From Homarus americanus (Eukaryota > Arthropoda > Malacostraca > Decapoda > Nephropidae): a stretch of DNA of 64,000 bases. Below the pieces are notes generated by a model. The model had not been told where the DNA came from and did not search any database. It saw nothing but the letters and a program-made list of their open reading frames with translations. Shown here piece after piece: positions 11,265 through 22,420 of this stretch (position 1 is the first letter of the stretch; each line of letters opens with the position of its first letter). Position numbers and translations under genes: made by a program. Location of the stretch: NCBI RefSeq assembly GCF_018991925.1, contig NW_024737068.1:132501-196500 (forward strand). Reading direction: 5' to 3'.

Positions 11265-12424
11265 TAAAAAAAACACAAGGAAGGAGTAAGTCTTTCCTTT
11301 TGATACAAGAAAATACTAGTAAACTTAAACTTCAGGAAAATCCACAGCACAGAGACTAGGGAAGCACCTCTGGGGTGACTCCTAGAAAATTACCCCCTGC
11401 AAATGCTGGCAGCTCAACGCTTCTTGAGGGCAGGTCAAAAAACCATCAGTGCCCTGAGAAACTGGGGAGGATTAGATGAAAACTTGCCTGTTGGCCACTG
11501 CCTGCGTTTCCCATACCTGCCTCTTAAAAATGAAGCCAATCTTTCTGGAGGGCTTTCAACACAGACCTGTCACCTAATTATCAGGAGATTCAGTGTTGAA
11601 CTCAACAGTTCTGCCTTACTCTTTGACAAGGACAGTTCAGAACTCTGATAAGAATCGTTTAATTCTTTCTCGTGATCCTGTAATGGTTCAGCAGATGTTG
11701 CGTTAGGTGCAAAATCGAGATCTCTTGATGTTGATGGCTCACATGTTTCTGATTTTGTGTATTTGTCCTCCAGTTCCAGGAAAAAATGGTCTGGGGGTTC
11801 CAGGGAACGAGTACTTCACCACGGGGATACCAGGTGTAGCGATTTGGATATTCAAATAACTATAATCTGCTTTTCCTTGCTTGAAATACCTTGCCTGGAG
11901 CACCATGCGAAATGTGATCACTGGCGTGCAAATCGTACATGTGGGATAGCCCATATCTTCAAAACTAGAGCCAATTAACAATTTTAAGGTGTCCATATTT
12001 ATTATCAGCACTCTTAATTAAATAAAAAGATTAATTAATTTCATTTTCTGAAACATTTTGGCTGTCGATTAGTGATCCATAATGCCAAAACTTAGGGATC
12101 ATTAAAGAAATTGAGAGAAAAAAATATTTCAAAGGCTCAATGAAAAACCAAGCTCTTAGTAGGCACCACTATATTTTTTCACCTTCTGATTTCATTACCC
12201 AATTTGTATTTACTACAAATGTAGGCTGTCTATACTCTCCATTACTGTTCATATATTTATTACGGAATGCAATTTCAGGTTTAAAATAAAGTATTCTGAA
12301 CCTTCTTGGAAAAAGAGTCAAACAAAGCTCTGGACAACCTTAGAAAAATCAAAACACAAATTTTCCTGTAACACACAGTTATGAATCGAAGAATTACTGA
12401 ACCTACAAGTAGCATCTACATTAC
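11265..12424. other. MED25 intron; unassigned frames
   Basis: A minus-strand open stretch at 12011-11739 and a plus-strand one at 11403-11648 show no family resemblance or splice support. I see no transposon termini. Confidence 0.3.
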
Positions 12425-12586
12425 CATGCCACGGAACAAGAAGTTGGTGAAATATCAAGAGCAGAGACTTTTGGTCAGGCAAAAACATAACAGTCTTAAC
12501 ATTCTTGAAGAATGAATTTCCAATAGATCCAAGGATGTGTTTAGGAATCATTTACATTGCAGGTTGGTGACCAGCAATCTGCCTTC
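12425..12586 (-). CDS. MED25: MED25 exon, middle of PTOV/ACID domain (frame-disrupted)
   Basis: The acceptor ttactttttcag precedes base 12586; the donor ATG/gtaatg follows 12425. The first base completes the codon left open by the exon at 21731, giving EPEV then KADCWSPT. After a one-base shift the frame reads MIPKHILGSIGNSFFKNVK, equivalent to the LIPQQLLTTLG..FRNSR segment of MED25 PTOV domains. The spacing from the conserved W to the IP pair is identical in both. It ends in FLFRGM before the GFAGC-type join with the next exon. About three one-base deletions are needed for a continuous frame, some next to short homopolymers (for example TGTAAATG). Role by family: the PTOV/ACID domain binds transcriptional activators and links them to the Mediator complex in the nucleus. 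Confidence 0.6.
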
Positions 12587-12701
12587 CTGAAAAAGTAACC
12601 AATTGTGATACTATAAGAATTTCATCTAGATGAACATTTCATGCATGCTTTCACAACAAGGTACAGTAACAGCAAAAATGTATAATATATTATTTGATAT
12701 A

Positions 12702-13137
12702 CAGTGGTCCCTCTCGGTTATGAGCAGCCTCAGTTAACGAAATTTCAGTTAACGAATTACCTTCCATAAGAATCTTCATTTCGGTTAACGAGGCAGGGTG
12801 GTTAACGAGGAACGAAAATTCAGTTACTTGAAATTCTTCTCAATATTTGACATGCAAAACTGCTCTGGCTGGAAGATTAGTCGCCAATGAGGGAAATCGG
12901 TTCTAGGAAGCGAAATTCAAAAATTGGAGTAAATATCAAGAAAAGTGTACTATTCAATAATTTTCCAAGTTTTATATTAAAATTTTTGAAATCCATTTTA
13001 ACACTTATTTAACATAATTGCAGTACAGGGGAACTAGCTTTTGGTGTGCTTGCATCAGCCACTTCACTCACCCACCAAGGCCTCGGTTTGTATCTCTGTT
13101 CGGGAGAAACATCTTGCTTGTGGGCCTCTTGAACATA
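12702..13137 (+). mobile_element. Tigger-type MITE 'ggttaacgag' family, left-half fragment
   Basis: Begins cagtggtccctctcggttat after TA (12700-12701). It matches the left half of the full copies at 27025 and 57488, including gtaaatatcaagaa and the aaacatcttgcttg block. It stops where another Tigger-type terminus begins at 13143. Confidence 0.75.
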
Positions 13138-13142
13138 GAGTA

Positions 13143-13210
13143 CAGTCATCGCTAGTTAACGTCCGACCGAACAACGTCCGATCGCATATCCCTGTTAAAA
13201 CTGTATTCAT
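13143..13210 (+). mobile_element. Tigger-type left terminus 'cagtcatcgctagttaacg'
   Basis: The terminus cagtcatcgctagttaacgt follows TA and is continued by repeated 'cgtccga' phrases. It resembles the terminus at 14749. The matching right end was not found, so this is a fragment that truncates the preceding MITE. Confidence 0.45.
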
Positions 13211-14348
13211 CGCCTTTAATTCACCCCCATTATCAGTTCAGTATTGCTTTCATTTCAGTTTCAGTGCAGAAACATTTTGCTGAAAATTTTATACATACTG
13301 ATGTACTCTTGATTTGATGGAATACGATACCTGTACTGTATAATGAATTTCAGATTTCATGGAAGAATTATTTCTGTTATTTTCACACAATTTTACTGAA
13401 CTAGTTCACTATATTGAGATTAATTCTGTTAATACCGCATCACCTATTGAGACACCTCAGACACATGATATGTATATAGAAATATTAAAAACATTATTGT
13501 CTGGCTTACCGTAAACTAGGGGTTCGGTGATTGTTTTCAAATTTTACCTATAATTTCTAAGCTACCAATTGATAGCTGAACTCTTTTGACTTTCTCCCCC
13601 ACACCTCTTCCTTTCTGGAACTACAGGGGAGACTTTCGGCATGAAGTCTAAGCACAGAAGAAGTTATTTAACTGAGATGTAGACTGAGAGGTAGCAGTGA
13701 ACAACCCAGCGGTGGCAGCAGGATACAGACTGGCGGATGGAAACAAACCCCCGCATTCCAGCACGGTGCATTTGGGCGCCAAAGATGCTTGAATATGCTC
13801 AAAATTTGGCGAACTAAAATTAAACAATTGAAACCACTCTTCAAAGTTCAATTTAGCATATATTTGCAGTTTAAGAAGGGGTGACTCAATTAGTTTGTTA
13901 AATCGAAAAATACTGTATATGAGATCAATTCTGCCTTTACCGCTAAGCGCTACTATTCAGGGATTTTCTAATTTAATTAGTTCAGGTGGTGACACCAAAC
14001 ACAAAGTAAAAGTTAACATAAATTTATTTATATCAGGAGAGGGGTCATGGGGTTCAGGCCACCCCTTTCATTAGAAAAATTACCAGCCTCTTTCTTTAAT
14101 GCACTATTGCATTCCAGGCATTTTCTTTAGTAAAAGTAATTACTATTGGCCACAGAATATTTCCTAATATCAAGTGATCATGGCTTCAAGTGCCCGTGTG
14201 GTCATAATAAAAAAAAAAAAAAAATGGGGGGGCTTAGGGTCCCCCAATCATATTTAGCTGGGTGGGCACCAAGCTATGTCATGTTCACACACAACTTCTT
14301 GGAACCCCCACTCTCTTTTGATATTCCTGGATCATGCCACTTTTGGTA
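13211..14348. other. Intronic AT-rich DNA, no gene recognised
   Basis: Probably old transposon interior. It contains a poly-A run at about 14209-14224. No assignable frame. Confidence 0.3.
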
Positions 14349-14700
14349 CAGTGGTCCCTCGGTTAATGAACACAATTTGTTCCCAAGAAGATTGGTCGTT
14401 AGTTAACTTGAAACCATGCATTTCAATGGGATTTTTGGGCAATTGGTTCCAGCTCTGAAAGAAGAATTACATACAAGTAAAAAAAAATGCAGTAAAAGTA
14501 CACTTACTTTGAGATTATTATTATGTAGAAAGGCTCATAAGTTGATGATGATGATGGGGGTAGAAGTGGGTGGGAGAGAGGAGAGAAGGAAGTTAGGGGG
14601 TGGAAGAAAATCACCCATGTGATGCCGTCATTTCACCCATAAAATTACAAAGTTCACTAAATTGTAATTAAAAGATTATTTTCAAATGCTTTACTTTCCG
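14349..14700 (-). mobile_element. Tigger-type MITE 'ggttaacgag' family, inverted right-half fragment
   Basis: Starts cagtggtccctcggttaatg and then runs as the reverse complement of the right half of the 27025 and 57488 copies, including the (gat)n stretch and the region complementary to 'gggtgaaatgg'. The left half is missing. Confidence 0.7.
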
Positions 14701-14858
14701 CTATATGACATCCATCATTGCTTGTATTCATACTATGGCTTGTAAATACAGTCATGTGCGGTTAACGTCCACAGGCCATTCTTGAAGCGTGGCGTTAACT
14801 TATGGGCGTTGTCCGATCATCATAAACTTTATATTTATACTTACGTGTACGTGGAATA

Positions 14859-16396
14859 CAGTTAACCCTCACTTTACGCGGTTAATGTAACCCGGAGGGA
14901 ATACATGGAAGCAGCGTAAGTGAATAACATAACATATGGGATATGAGTGAAGAAATGGGTCAGGCGATCCCCAAACTCCACTTTTTGACGACACATAACT
15001 TATGTTATGGCTAAAATAATTTTATGATGGTACATACACTGTAATTAATACTTAAGAGAAATGAGAAAAACAGTGGCCAAGTTAATGTCCAGTGTGTGGA
15101 CCTGACTCACCTCCTCTTCTCCTCCTGGCATCTTCCCTCTGAGAAACGAGGAAAATAAGGTATAGTAATAAATAATACCTCCAAACTAAAGAAGTTAGGA
15201 TAATATAATTGACATGCTGGTTTGTATGGAATAAGGAATATTTTGAATATAAATGTCATATATTTTTCACAAAGATAACATATTTACTCAGATTCATATT
15301 ACATCTAAAAAATTTGTATGTCTAATTTTAAAATATATGATGTTTATGTTAAAATGATCATCAAATGCGTAGAATTGTTCAGCAATGTAAATTATATTCT
15401 GGCGGAAGTAATTTGTATGAATTTTATGGCTAAAACAAATATCTTCAGTTCATAAAAAAAAAATATTCTTCGACACTATCTGTCAATCAAGTACCCCTTG
15501 CCTCCCCCTCTTAACCCAGCGCGGTCAGTCTAACCTCCCCCTACCCCCACCAATCCTCCCTTCAAGAGATGTTGGGTGAAAATTAGATTTTAACATTTTG
15601 TATTAAATAATACCTCAGATTAAGTTAGGATAATATAATTAACATTGCTGGATTCATGTAGACCAGGAATTATTCTGAATATAGCGTCTATATGTTTTGC
15701 ACAAAAGATAACATACTTACTCAGATTAAACATTTTATCTAAAATTTCATGTCTATGCAAAATATATGATGTTTATATTCAAAATGATCATCAAAGTGTA
15801 ATAGAAATTGTAGTAAATTATATTCTGGCGAATTAATTTGTATGAATTTTATGAGCTAAAATAAAATCTTCAGTTAATAAAAAAAGAAAATATTCTTCAC
15901 AGGTAACAGATGGTCGTGCGCCCGGTCCCTCCCTCCTCCCCCACCCCCCATAACGTCCCTACAAAGGGCCAAAATGTGTGGGAATACCCAGACTGTTATT
16001 TTACCTTTTTGGCAAATAATAAATCAGACTAAAGTTAGGATAATATAATTGACATTGCTGGATTCCTTGTAGACCAGAATATTTTGATATAAAATATACT
16101 TATACTTGCACAAAAGATATATATTTACTCAGAGTAGCGTCTCCAAATTTGTATGTCTAATGCAAAATCTATGATGTTTATATTCAAAATAAATCATCAA
16201 ATTATAAAATTCCAGCAATGTTAATTATATTCTGGCTGAATAATTTGTATGAATTTTATGAGCTAAATTAAAAAATTATACTTCACCCGTGTAAAGGGTA
16301 CACCCACCTTGGAATCTTAGACATCCTGGGTTGGGCAGGAGCTGGCGTAGCGTGAAGCAGCGGAATGTGGGACAGCGTAAAGAGTGGGGTTGACTG
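14859..16396. mobile_element. Array-carrying Tigger derivative, copy 1
   Basis: The ends cagttaaccctcactttacg and agagtggggttgactg are inverted, each flanked by TA (14857-14858, 16397-16398). The subterminal block aaactccactttttgacg is the inverse of the right subterminal block of the elements at 26325 and 50054. The body is not a transposase but three tandem units of about 400-435 bp. These start near 15172, 15607 and 16013, each with tagtctgg-free AT-rich sequence around ataatataattgacattgct and a C-rich spacer. Confidence 0.75.
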
Positions 16397-17825
16397 TACT
16401 ATATAGTATATATACACTTAAATCTTAAATCACTACTGTAATGTGATACAGGTGATTAATTTTTATCTCTGTGCAAAATACATGATGTTTATTAAAATTA
16501 TTCACTGTTTTAAAGGATTCCCGCTTAGCGACAGCAAATGGGGGAGAGAGAGAGGGTCTGCGAAGTAATCACGTTGACAGTTAGCACAGCCCAGGTCTAG
16601 CAACATATATTTATCAGTTCTTAGCTTTCTCTTATAAAAAGCCTGTGTAGAAATGACCTGGGTGAATATAATTAACATGGCTGGGATTCTTGTAACATAA
16701 TGATTAATTTGAATATAAACATGCTATAATTTGCACTAAAAAAACAATTTTAGTACCGTAATCAAATTAGTACATGTGCACTCCAGCACTAAAAGAAATC
16801 TATGTAAATCTGCAAAAATACAGTTGAAAAACTTTTTTATAAAATGCAAGTACAAGTACTGCAGCACACTAATGTACAACAACTTTTATCTCTTGAGCAA
16901 AATATATAGCGTTTACATTCAAATTGTTGGCTGTCTTGCGGGATTCAGCAATGCAAGTATAATCTCCTAACTTTAGTCTGAGATATTATGTAAAGATAAA
17001 ACTGTAAGCCTAAAAAGCCTGGCTGGGGACTGCCGGCTCCGCCACCCAGCGGGTTGGGAGGTGGGGTTGAGGTGATAGGATTTGTTGAAGATCTCTGTGT
17101 GTTTATTTAACAGTCTCACTAGCTTCTCTCATTTCCCAAAAATGTCCAGTGATATGACCCTGAGGAAAATATATTTAACACTGGCTGATTCTTGTAAGAT
17201 ACTGATTTATTTGAATATATAAAAGCATGTTGTAATTCGCACTAGACATAACAATTTAGTACCATAATCAAATTAGTACATGTACACTCCAGGTTTGCAC
17301 TAATTTGTTTTCACGTTTATTATTTTAGTATGGTGTTAACAGATAGCAAATGGGTGAAAATAAATGAAAAGAAATTTATGTAAAATCTACCCAAAACTAC
17401 AGGTTGAAAAACTTTTATAAAGCCTACTGATATTATGCCTAATATACTATTTCTCCTTGAGCAAAATATATGGCAGCTTATATTCAATTAATCTCTGTCT
17501 TGCAAGGATTTCAGCAATGCAAATTATATTATCGTAACTTTAGTCTCAGATATTATATAAAAATAAACATAAAAAATCACCAATCTTTATCTTGAACAGA
17601 GGGTGGTGCAGGAAGAGGAGGTGGTGACAAAATGTCTGGCGTTGTTATTTATTTGAGATAGATTTGACAGTTGGCGCTGAAGGCCTGCCTGCGTGTTTAT
17701 TTATCATTGCACTTAAGAGCAGCTAGCTCTTCTCATCATTTTCCCCCAGCAGCCTGGGTGAATATAACTTACATTGGAGGATTCTTGTAAGATAGTAATT
17801 TTATTTGAATGTTTTTTCAATTTAA
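16397..17825. repeat. Diverged tandem array related to the array-element unit
   Basis: Units with the landmark 'atata.tt.acat.gctgg.attcttgtaa' recur at about 16673, 17169 and 17763, spaced 496 and 594 bp. Each is followed by a 'gaatataaacatg..ttgcac' block and an 'atcaaattagtacatg' block. These are clearly related to, but older than, the about 400-bp units inside 14859-16396 and 22421-24007. Confidence 0.65.
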
Positions 17826-17926
17826 ATTTTAATTGTTTATTCATGATAGAGGAAGCGGGATCCTAGTGATGTCATTTGTACCCCCTGTTCCACCAACACC
17901 AAAACAACTGGCCAGTGTCACAAGTA

Positions 17927-18205
17927 CAGTCATCCACTTGGTTATGGCGCTAGTGGGACCCGCCGATACTTGAAAGTAGAGAACCTGTAGGATTTATTCC
18001 TGGTGGTTCAGGCACCCCAGACTTCTTAAGTTTCCCATTTCGACCATTTAGACCCACTAAATATATATATAATGTTATAAATGCATCTCCTGCATACACA
18101 AGCATGGCTAGGTTTATTACAAAGTGATGAAAGAGATGCGCTTAATACTGTAGTCCTAAACATGTATGTACTTTTTTGTTACGGTCCCCGTCATGCGAGT
18201 CGTTT
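17927..18205 (+). mobile_element. Tigger-type element 'cagtcatccacttgg', left end (copy 1)
   Basis: The terminus cagtcatccacttggttatg follows TA. Homology with 50694-50975 runs for about 270 bp, including gcatggctaggtttattaca followed by aagtgatga. The right end was not identified. Confidence 0.65.
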
Positions 18206-18559
18206 CCTGTCCATCAGGGCCTTTCAGTCCCTCCGTTTTCTCTCTTAATATTAGAGTGCACCAGAGACTTTACTATTTTAGTAATATACAAATTTGAAAT
18301 TGCAACCCCAATTGCAACTTGCAATTGTTTGAGGCAACTAGTTATGTCTGATTACAGCAAATGTATTTGTTAGCTCCATTAGTAGGTGCAGATTTTATCC
18401 TCAATAGTGTAGGTTAACATTTCACAGGCAAATGCTTAAAAAAGCCTAAGTAAGGAAGCACTATTCCTTTAACACATAATATCTGAAAATAGTATAAGAG
18501 GAGGATCATTGTGTCTCCGTCGAAGTCGTACAGTGCGGGCGTTAACCGGCACATGACTG

Positions 18560-19199
18560 TGCTTTTAAATTGTAATTACTATCATATACGTGTGTAAACA
18601 AAAATAAAAGTCGGTTAAATATAAGACACATCAAGAAATCATAGAATTATTAATGGAATAAACATCGGTAGGCTGACATCCTCTTTATCCCGCCCTTCAC
18701 CACACTGCCTGCAGTGTGGTAAAAATATTGTTTTACTACTGTAAATATTGTACACATCTTCAATAATACTTCCAAATATCGACCTGGTTGTAGACAATTA
18801 CCATTCAGTATAATCATTGTCACTATAGTGGGGTTGGTCTGACGATTAGGCTACCTACCCTCTGCTACGTGCACAACTCTAAAGATGATGTTGAGTTGCC
18901 TAGTATTGAAAACTTTTATAACATGTTTTAGAAATTATAAAGTTAAGCTAAAAATTATAAATCAAATTATAATTTGACAAAATTTCTGAGCTTGAACTGT
19001 TTATTGGTCCGTGAAACATACTTTTTTCTCCTTTTACTGCATGCTAAACTATCAAGTTATTACTTATTTGATGCCATTATAAGGGTGAAAGTTGAATATT
19101 TAAAGTTAACCACGGATGACTTGTGAGCGACCACCACAAAGCGGGGAGAAGGGACAATGCGTGACCTAGCATGCCCTGGGCGTGGATGCGCTCGTTGTG
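18560..19199. other. Intronic DNA without recognised features
   Basis: AT-rich; no conserved frame or clear terminus. Confidence 0.35.
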
Positions 19200-19348
19200 C
19201 TCAGCATTATGATCGCATTTGAAAGCTTGAATTATTATGGCGATATTTTCAAATTCGAAACCTAAAATTTTGGCACTTATTTTTAATCAAATTCTATTCG
19301 AATTTTAGATATATCAATTTTTAGGTTCAAATTTTAGAGGTTTCACTG
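19200..19348 (-). mobile_element. Tigger-type right terminus fragment
   Basis: Ends ttttagaggtttcactg followed by TA. Reversed, it reads cagtgaaacctctaaaattt, a Tigger-type end. The interior is AT-rich and the other terminus was not found. Confidence 0.4.
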
Positions 19349-19439
19349 TAGTACATTATTTTGAGTACATGTACAGTACAGCTTTGCCCTTAGGACAGTG
19401 TGTGCATGTAAATGAGTAAAAATAAATTAATAAAGTTAA

Positions 19440-19765
19440 ATATTAGCTGAAAACTTTATGTAGACAGAGCTTGGATGGTAAAATTTTAGAATGACCAATA
19501 ATTTTAATATAAAAAATGCAAAACATTCAAAAACACAACCTTCTTGATATTTACTCCACTGGAAACGAATGTAAACATAGAACCGATTACTGTATTGGCG
19601 AACTAGCCAATCAGTTGAAATGTGATGCACACAACAAAGCATGTTTCTCCTAAGGCTTTCGTTAATTGAAGTTTTGTTCTTTAATGAAATTGAAAATCCT
19701 CATGGGAGCTAATTCGTTAACCGAAATTTTGTTAATTGAACCGCTCGTTATTCAAGGGACCACTG
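19440..19765 (-). mobile_element. Tigger-type MITE 'ggttaacgag' family, inverted left-half fragment
   Basis: Reverse complement of the left half of the 27025/57488 family, including the complement of 'ccaatacagtaatcgg' and of 'gtaaatatcaagaa'. It ends ttattcaagggaccactg. Confidence 0.75.
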
Positions 19766-19861
19766 AATATGTTACTGTAATAATCTGTGCTTATCAATAC
19801 ATGTACCCATCATATACAATACAATACAGTACTATGTATACCTCATAGGTAAAAAATAATG

Positions 19862-20250
19862 TCATTCAAGACATCTTCAGGTCATAAGACCCACTAATCC
19901 CCCACCCAACACTGGGTGACCTGACGTTGCATCAGGTCAGGTTAGTAACATGACCCAATAATCTCCCACCCAAACATCATCGCAAGTGTAAGACATGATT
20001 AGTTATGTATTACTACAGTCAATTGAGTGAAGTGTGTAAGAGACGTGAAGATCGCATGGCGACTAACGAGCCGATCAGTGGTGAAGAGGATAAAAGTAAC
20101 ACAGCTCTATTCACCCCAGTATCATGTAGAGCTTTTGTTTTTTTTAAATACATTTATTTAGCAAAATTTTTAAATAAAGTATACAGGATTATTTTGATAA
20201 AAAATGGTGTGTCTAACTGAAAATTAAAACTGATTTTACTGAATCCGGTA
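19862..20250. repeat. Dispersed repeat block, copy 1
   Basis: Contains tcaagacatcttcaggtcat, the phrase gacccactaatcccccaccc and a final block acaggattattttgataaaa. The same modules recur at 20745-21070, and partly at 31268-31412. Noncoding. Confidence 0.65.
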
Positions 20251-20460
20251 TCAACATTTCTTACGTTTTTTTTTATAAGAGAATGGAATTCCCATCACCA
20301 TATCATATAGAAATATTTTGTTTAAGGATATCTTATTGGAAAAATTATGTAGATAATTTATTAAGGATCATTATGGTATCAAATTCATCTCCCTATCACA
20401 ATTAACCACGCTTGAATAGAAACTGACTGCGGCCGCGGAAACACGCCTGCCTGCGATGCA

Positions 20461-21294
20461 CACCACACACACACAAAGGGAATTAAGACAGCAAACATCA
20501 GGAGTGAGGGTCTTATTGTGTGACAAATTTGTGTGTTTGTGACTCACGAGTTATATATCAGCTGTTGAGGAGTGCTTGACAACACTCAGTTCCACTACAT
20601 CTCTCTAATCAATCACACCTTTCTGCTTTCTCACTCCATATTTTAAAATGTTATGTAACATAATGTTGAAGGGATACAACTTTACTCATTTATACTTATA
20701 TTTATCACAAACTCCTAAAATACTTTAGGTTTCATGTTTATTCAAGACATCTTCAGATCATGAGACCCACTAATACCCCACCTGACATTCCATCAGAGGT
20801 CAGTAATATACAACCACTAATCCCCCACCCTACCTCCACCTGACATTGTGTCAGGTCAGGTACATGAGACCCACTAATCCCCCAGCTCCATGGGAGTGGA
20901 AAATACCAGTCTTTGCTGTAACACACATCTTCATTCACGCCCATATCATATAAATTGTTAATTTTCAAATATATTTATTTAACCAAACTTTTAGATAAAC
21001 TATTCTGGATTATTATAGTTAAGAAATGGAGTTTCTAACTTAATTAGAACTACATTTACGGACTCCGGTAGTTTAGACTTAAGGAAAACATCTCCAGCAC
21101 CCAGAAACATTCTGGGGAAGTGGGCTAGTGTCTGTGTGTGCAAGATGTCTTGTTTAGACACTCGGAAACTTTTCCCAGTAACCGGAAAAGATTCCAGAGA
21201 TAAAGAATTTTCGGGTTTGAGAAAATCGTCTGGTTAGCGATCTCTCATCGGAAGTGCTCTGCACCAATTGTTCCCCTTAACAGGGATATCACTG
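20461..21294. repeat. Dispersed Tigger-type repeat, intact empty-site copy
   Basis: Starts with a CA run. It contains tgttgaagggatacaacttt, then tcatttatacttatatttat, the 'gacccactaat' module and a right end with ccttaacagggatatcactg. The first part is closely similar to 28617-28855, which is interrupted by a 1.9-kb element at the TA inside 'catttata'. Here that site is uninterrupted. The right terminus resembles the one at 31610. Confidence 0.65.
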
Positions 21295-21303
21295 CATTAG
21301 ATA

Positions 21304-21662
21304 CAGTGGGGTATGCTATAACGAATCTAATTGGTTCTAGAACCTTGTTAGTTTATAGCATTAGTTCGTTATAGGATTAATCGTTCCAGGCCCCCAAATA
21401 CAACCACTAACACTGAAAAATATAATATAAAATTGTAAAAATTGTAAAGTGCATAAATATGCATCTAAACCCCTGAAATAAAGACTATCATTAATACTTG
21501 TAATAAAAAAACAATAAATTAGTGAAAAAAAAAAAAAAAAATTTAAATAATGTTCATTGTAGGAGTTTAAGTTAGTTATAGCATTCTCAATTTTATAGGT
21601 AAAACCGTTAGGTTATAGGAATATTAAGTAGTAGGATCAGATTAGATTTATATCGCCCACTG
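21304..21662. mobile_element. 359-bp MITE, 'cagtgggg' termini
   Basis: The ends cagtggggtatgctataacg and gatttatatcgcccactg are inverted and both flanked by TA (21302-21303, 21663-21664). It contains a run of A and no coding frame. Confidence 0.7.
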
Positions 21663-21730
21663 TACAAGAAATCAATATATTTGTGTTTTCTACATCTACT
21701 TAAAGACTCAACCAAAACATCACTACTTAC

Positions 21731-21959
21731 ACTTCAGGTTCACCATTAACCACGAGTGAAGTCATCTTACAAGTGACCTGGTGCACAACCCTGCTGTTAT
21801 TATCTGTCTTCTTTTCTTGCCACTCCAGTGTGCCTTGCCATACAACTGAGCGCTGGCTTGGTGGGTTCATCCCTTGTCCCTGTTGCATCGACTGTTGTTG
21901 CTGTCCTTGAGCTGCCATGTTACCAGCTGCATTTACACCTAACATATTAGCATCAACAT
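21731..21959 (-). CDS. MED25: MED25 exon, start of PTOV/ACID domain
   Basis: A 229-bp minus-strand exon with a strong acceptor (ttatcctttacag before 21959) and donor (GAAGT/gtaagtag after 21731). Its phase fits the preceding exon (one base carried over from 32136). It encodes a glutamine/methionine-rich linker (QGQQQQSMQQGQGM) followed by VVWQGTLEWQEKK, the diagnostic first strand of the PTOV domain (human MED25: AWSGVLEWQEK). The end reads VVNGEPEV, matching the 'NGE' turn of the family. MED25 is a subunit of the Mediator tail/head surface that receives activator signals and passes them to RNA polymerase II. This exon is fully open and is the anchor for the gene call. A methionine inside the exon is not the gene start. 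Confidence 0.82.
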
Positions 21960-21964
21960 CTGTA

Positions 21965-22420
21965 AAGGATAAAAAAAAAGTGATATCCTTAAGTCAATTA
22001 CATTATTAATTCACAAAAATCCTTTACATACAGTGATGTAAACTACAAAACCTTCAAATACCTGGGACAGTTTTATCACCCCATATATCCTTCATACTTT
22101 AAAAAATAAAATATTCGTTAATACTATAAGAGTATAATGCGACGTTGCACATAAGACAATTCCCAAATTTTAAATTTTAAATTTCAGTTTTAGACTACAC
22201 AATACTTGCCATATAAGGTTATAAAATATGAACCTTAGTCATATAGTGTAGGTTGTCACCATGGGCGACCGAGAGGAAGATATTTAACAGTACAGAAGAC
22301 AACAGCATTCTTAATTCAAGATTAAAGCAAATTGGGTGAAATAATAGCATTTTTCCTATTCAAGTTTTTCTTAAGCTGTAGAGATGCCTACTGGTGCCAG
22401 AACCAGAAAGGTTTAATGTA
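21965..22420. other. MED25 intron, no features recognised
   Basis: AT-rich intron between the exon and an array-carrying Tigger derivative. Confidence 0.5.

Larger units (their letters stand above)
14749..18559. mobile_element. Possible composite Tigger-type element with nested insertions
   Basis: The left end cagtcatgtgcggttaacgt follows TA, and the right end cgttaaccggcacatgactg at about 18540-18559 is its inverted counterpart. Between them lie the array element at 14859, the diverged tandem units of 16.4-17.8 kb and a further terminus at 17927. The right flank is TG rather than TA, so the outer pair could also come from two different copies. Confidence 0.45.
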
